Source of the DNA: Granulosicoccus sp.
Lineage (GTDB): Bacteria; Pseudomonadota; Gammaproteobacteria; Granulosicoccales; Granulosicoccaceae
NCBI GenBank assembly: GCA_020627685.1
Contig: JAHDGK010000002.1
Coordinates: forward strand, 96,215-160,214
Length of the DNA: 64,000 nt
Reading direction: 5' to 3'
Of this stretch, positions 63,325 through 64,000 are shown piece after piece. The notes under the pieces are model-generated. The model saw only the letters and a list, made by a program, of their open reading frames with translations, searched no databases and was not told the origin of the DNA. Both the position numbers and the translations under genes were made by a program. Each line of letters opens with the position of its first letter. Position 1 is the first letter of the stretch.

Positions 63325-64000
63325 TTAACGTGAAGTCTTCGACCGACGTTTTGCGACAGGCTTTTTCTTGCTCACTTTAGCCGTCTTCTTTGACGTTTTC
63401 TTTCCGACTTTTTTGGCCGTCGCTTTAGACAATTTCTTAGCCACTTTTTTTGTTGTCTTTTTATTGAGCTTGCTAGCAACCTTTTTCGCTGTGGCTTTAC
63501 TTTTCTTCTTAACCACTTTCTTCGCGATTTTCTTATTAGCAACTTTCTTCGCGACATTTTTTTTAGCGACTTTTTTCTTAGTTGACGCTTTTTTAGAAAA
63601 CGTCTTTTTTGAGACTGCCTTTTTACTCACAGCCTTCTTAGCAGTAGACTTTTTCGCTACTGTCTTTTTAGCTGCCACTTTCTTGCCAGCCACCTTTTTC
63701 GTTGCAGTCTGCTTACGCGTCGATACGTTCTCTTCAGACTTTTCTGATCCATTGGCACTTAACCGTAAAGCCTCCAGCCTCTTCGCCTCTTTAACGGCTC
63801 TGCGTTTTTCATCACGTCGCTGCTGTTTTAATCGGCGTTTGTCTTGACGACGCTTTTCCGCACTGACCTTCTTCGGTGGCTTCGAAGGCTGTGTTTTTTT
63901 ATATTCATCAGCCTTTACGTCACTTTCGGGTGTGCGGCTATCTTTACGCGACTTACTCTTTTTAGGCTTTGCAGCCGCAGCGGCATGTTCAAACGGTTTC
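63325..64000 (-). CDS. rnr: C-terminal part of a presumed ribonuclease R with a long H1-like tail (partial, 5' end outside window)
   Basis: The complement is open from the window edge to the TAA at 63325, giving at least 224 residues. The order is: a stretch with KPKKSKSRKDSR, a charged helix (EKRRQDKRRLKQQRRDEK), a Ser/Glu-rich spacer, then about 125 residues of Lys-Ala-Val/Ser/Thr repeats (KKTVAKKSTAKKAVSKK and similar) ending in RRSKTSR. No RNB or S1 domain is inside the window, so the identity as RNase R rests on position directly upstream of rlmB, the usual rnr-rlmB order, and on the known basic C-terminus of RNase R. A separate 122-residue gene from GTG 63693 is the alternative, but I see no ribosome binding site for it. 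Confidence 0.7.
   Translation of the reverse strand, partial: KPFEHAAAAAKPKKSKSRKDSRTPESDVKADEYKKTQPSKPPKKVSAEKRRQDKRRLKQQRRDEKRRAVKEAKRLEALRLSANGSEKSEENVSTRKQTATKKVAGKKVAAKKTVAKKSTAKKAVSKKAVSKKTFSKKASTKKKVAKKNVAKKVANKKIAKKVVKKKSKATAKKVASKLNKKTTKKVAKKLSKATAKKVGKKTSKKTAKVSKKKPVAKRRSKTSR
63372..63690. repeat. Lysine-codon-rich tandem-like repeats in the presumed RNase R tail
   Basis: Low-complexity coding DNA made of AAA/AAG-rich codons (seen as TTT/CTT runs on the plus strand), encoding degenerate AKKxxSKK-type units. Less regular than the repeats at 40079-40467. Confidence 0.55.

Noticed and set aside
63368-63847. Plus-strand Phe/Leu-rich open frame opposite the presumed RNase R tail
   Set aside because: Shadow of the lysine-rich coding strand, looks like membrane protein only because of composition.
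1-64000. tRNA, rRNA, CRISPR array, insertion sequences, prophage or toxin-antitoxin pair
   Set aside because: None seen on reading both strands; a tool-based scan (tRNA covariance model, IS and CRISPR searches) would be needed to exclude them fully.

Overview
The window reads as a compact stretch of a gammaproteobacterial chromosome, probably a free-living, Gram-negative, aerobic species outside the Enterobacteriaceae. This rests on gene order and protein resemblance: the block rnr-rlmB-rpsF-rpsR-membrane protein-rplI-dnaB-alr matches, as I remember it, the Pseudomonas order, and so does lptG-lptF // pepA-holC-hypothetical-valS. The Lol and Lpt machinery, DsbC, a GshA of the E. coli type and exonuclease I also fit. 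I cannot name the genus. Base composition looks even and coding density is high. I see no tRNA, rRNA, insertion sequence, prophage, CRISPR array or attachment site.

Layout. 1-8744: the start of a lipoprotein-releasing permease gene (cut by the window edge), divergent mfd with a CsiV-like gene, then a cluster of a glycine-zipper protein, a PepSY protein and a PhoP/PhoQ-like two-component pair. 8747-13215 (minus strand): a methyltransferase, a YadG/YadH-type ABC exporter, a lytic transglycosylase and a PduO-type cobalamin adenosyltransferase. 13319-20899: HinT, a MoxR ATPase with a VWA partner, a large unrecognised lipoprotein, a multi-domain regulator with degenerate receiver and GGDEF regions, and an orphan cytochrome P450. 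20900-24457 (minus): gshA-mobA-moeA. 24509-28115 (plus): esterase, YaiL-like protein, sbcB and bpt. 28139-30242 (minus): an inositol-monophosphatase-family gene followed by a membrane class III cyclase. 30397-35089: rep and a Lon-type protease of the AsrA kind. 35106-38653 (minus): DUF3187 protein, TPR protein, dsbC, xerD; then a second moeA on the plus strand. 40073-43638: a lysine-rich histone-H1-like gene, an RDD protein, lptG and lptF. 43793-48948: pepA, holC, a small hypothetical and valS. 49030-54228: a DUF2970 protein with an outer-membrane protein, a YheS-type ABC-F ATPase, and a LemA/TPM/TPM operon. 54234-58240: an MFS carrier, galU, fdxA, alr. 58363-64000 (minus): dnaB, ribosomal protein genes, rlmB and the end of a gene inferred to be rnr.

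Most of this is housekeeping: DNA repair and replication (mfd, rep, sbcB, holC, dnaB, xerD), envelope building (lol, lpt, csiV-like, transglycosylase, alr), translation (valS, rpsF, rpsR, rplI, rlmB), protein quality control (Lon, dsbC, bpt) and cofactor or redox chemistry (mobA, two moeA, gshA, fdxA).

I found no clear undescribed multi-gene system. The points most worth a second look are single-gene oddities: the presumed RNase R reading frame continues into a lysine/alanine-rich tail of at least 224 residues resembling histone H1; a separate H1-like repeat protein has an intrinsic-terminator-like hairpin in its own leader; DnaB carries an N-terminal extension of about 85 residues with repeated acidic-aromatic-glycine motifs; a regulator has lost its first receiver aspartate and its GGDEF motif; and several intergenic regions hold perfect hairpins without a U-tract.
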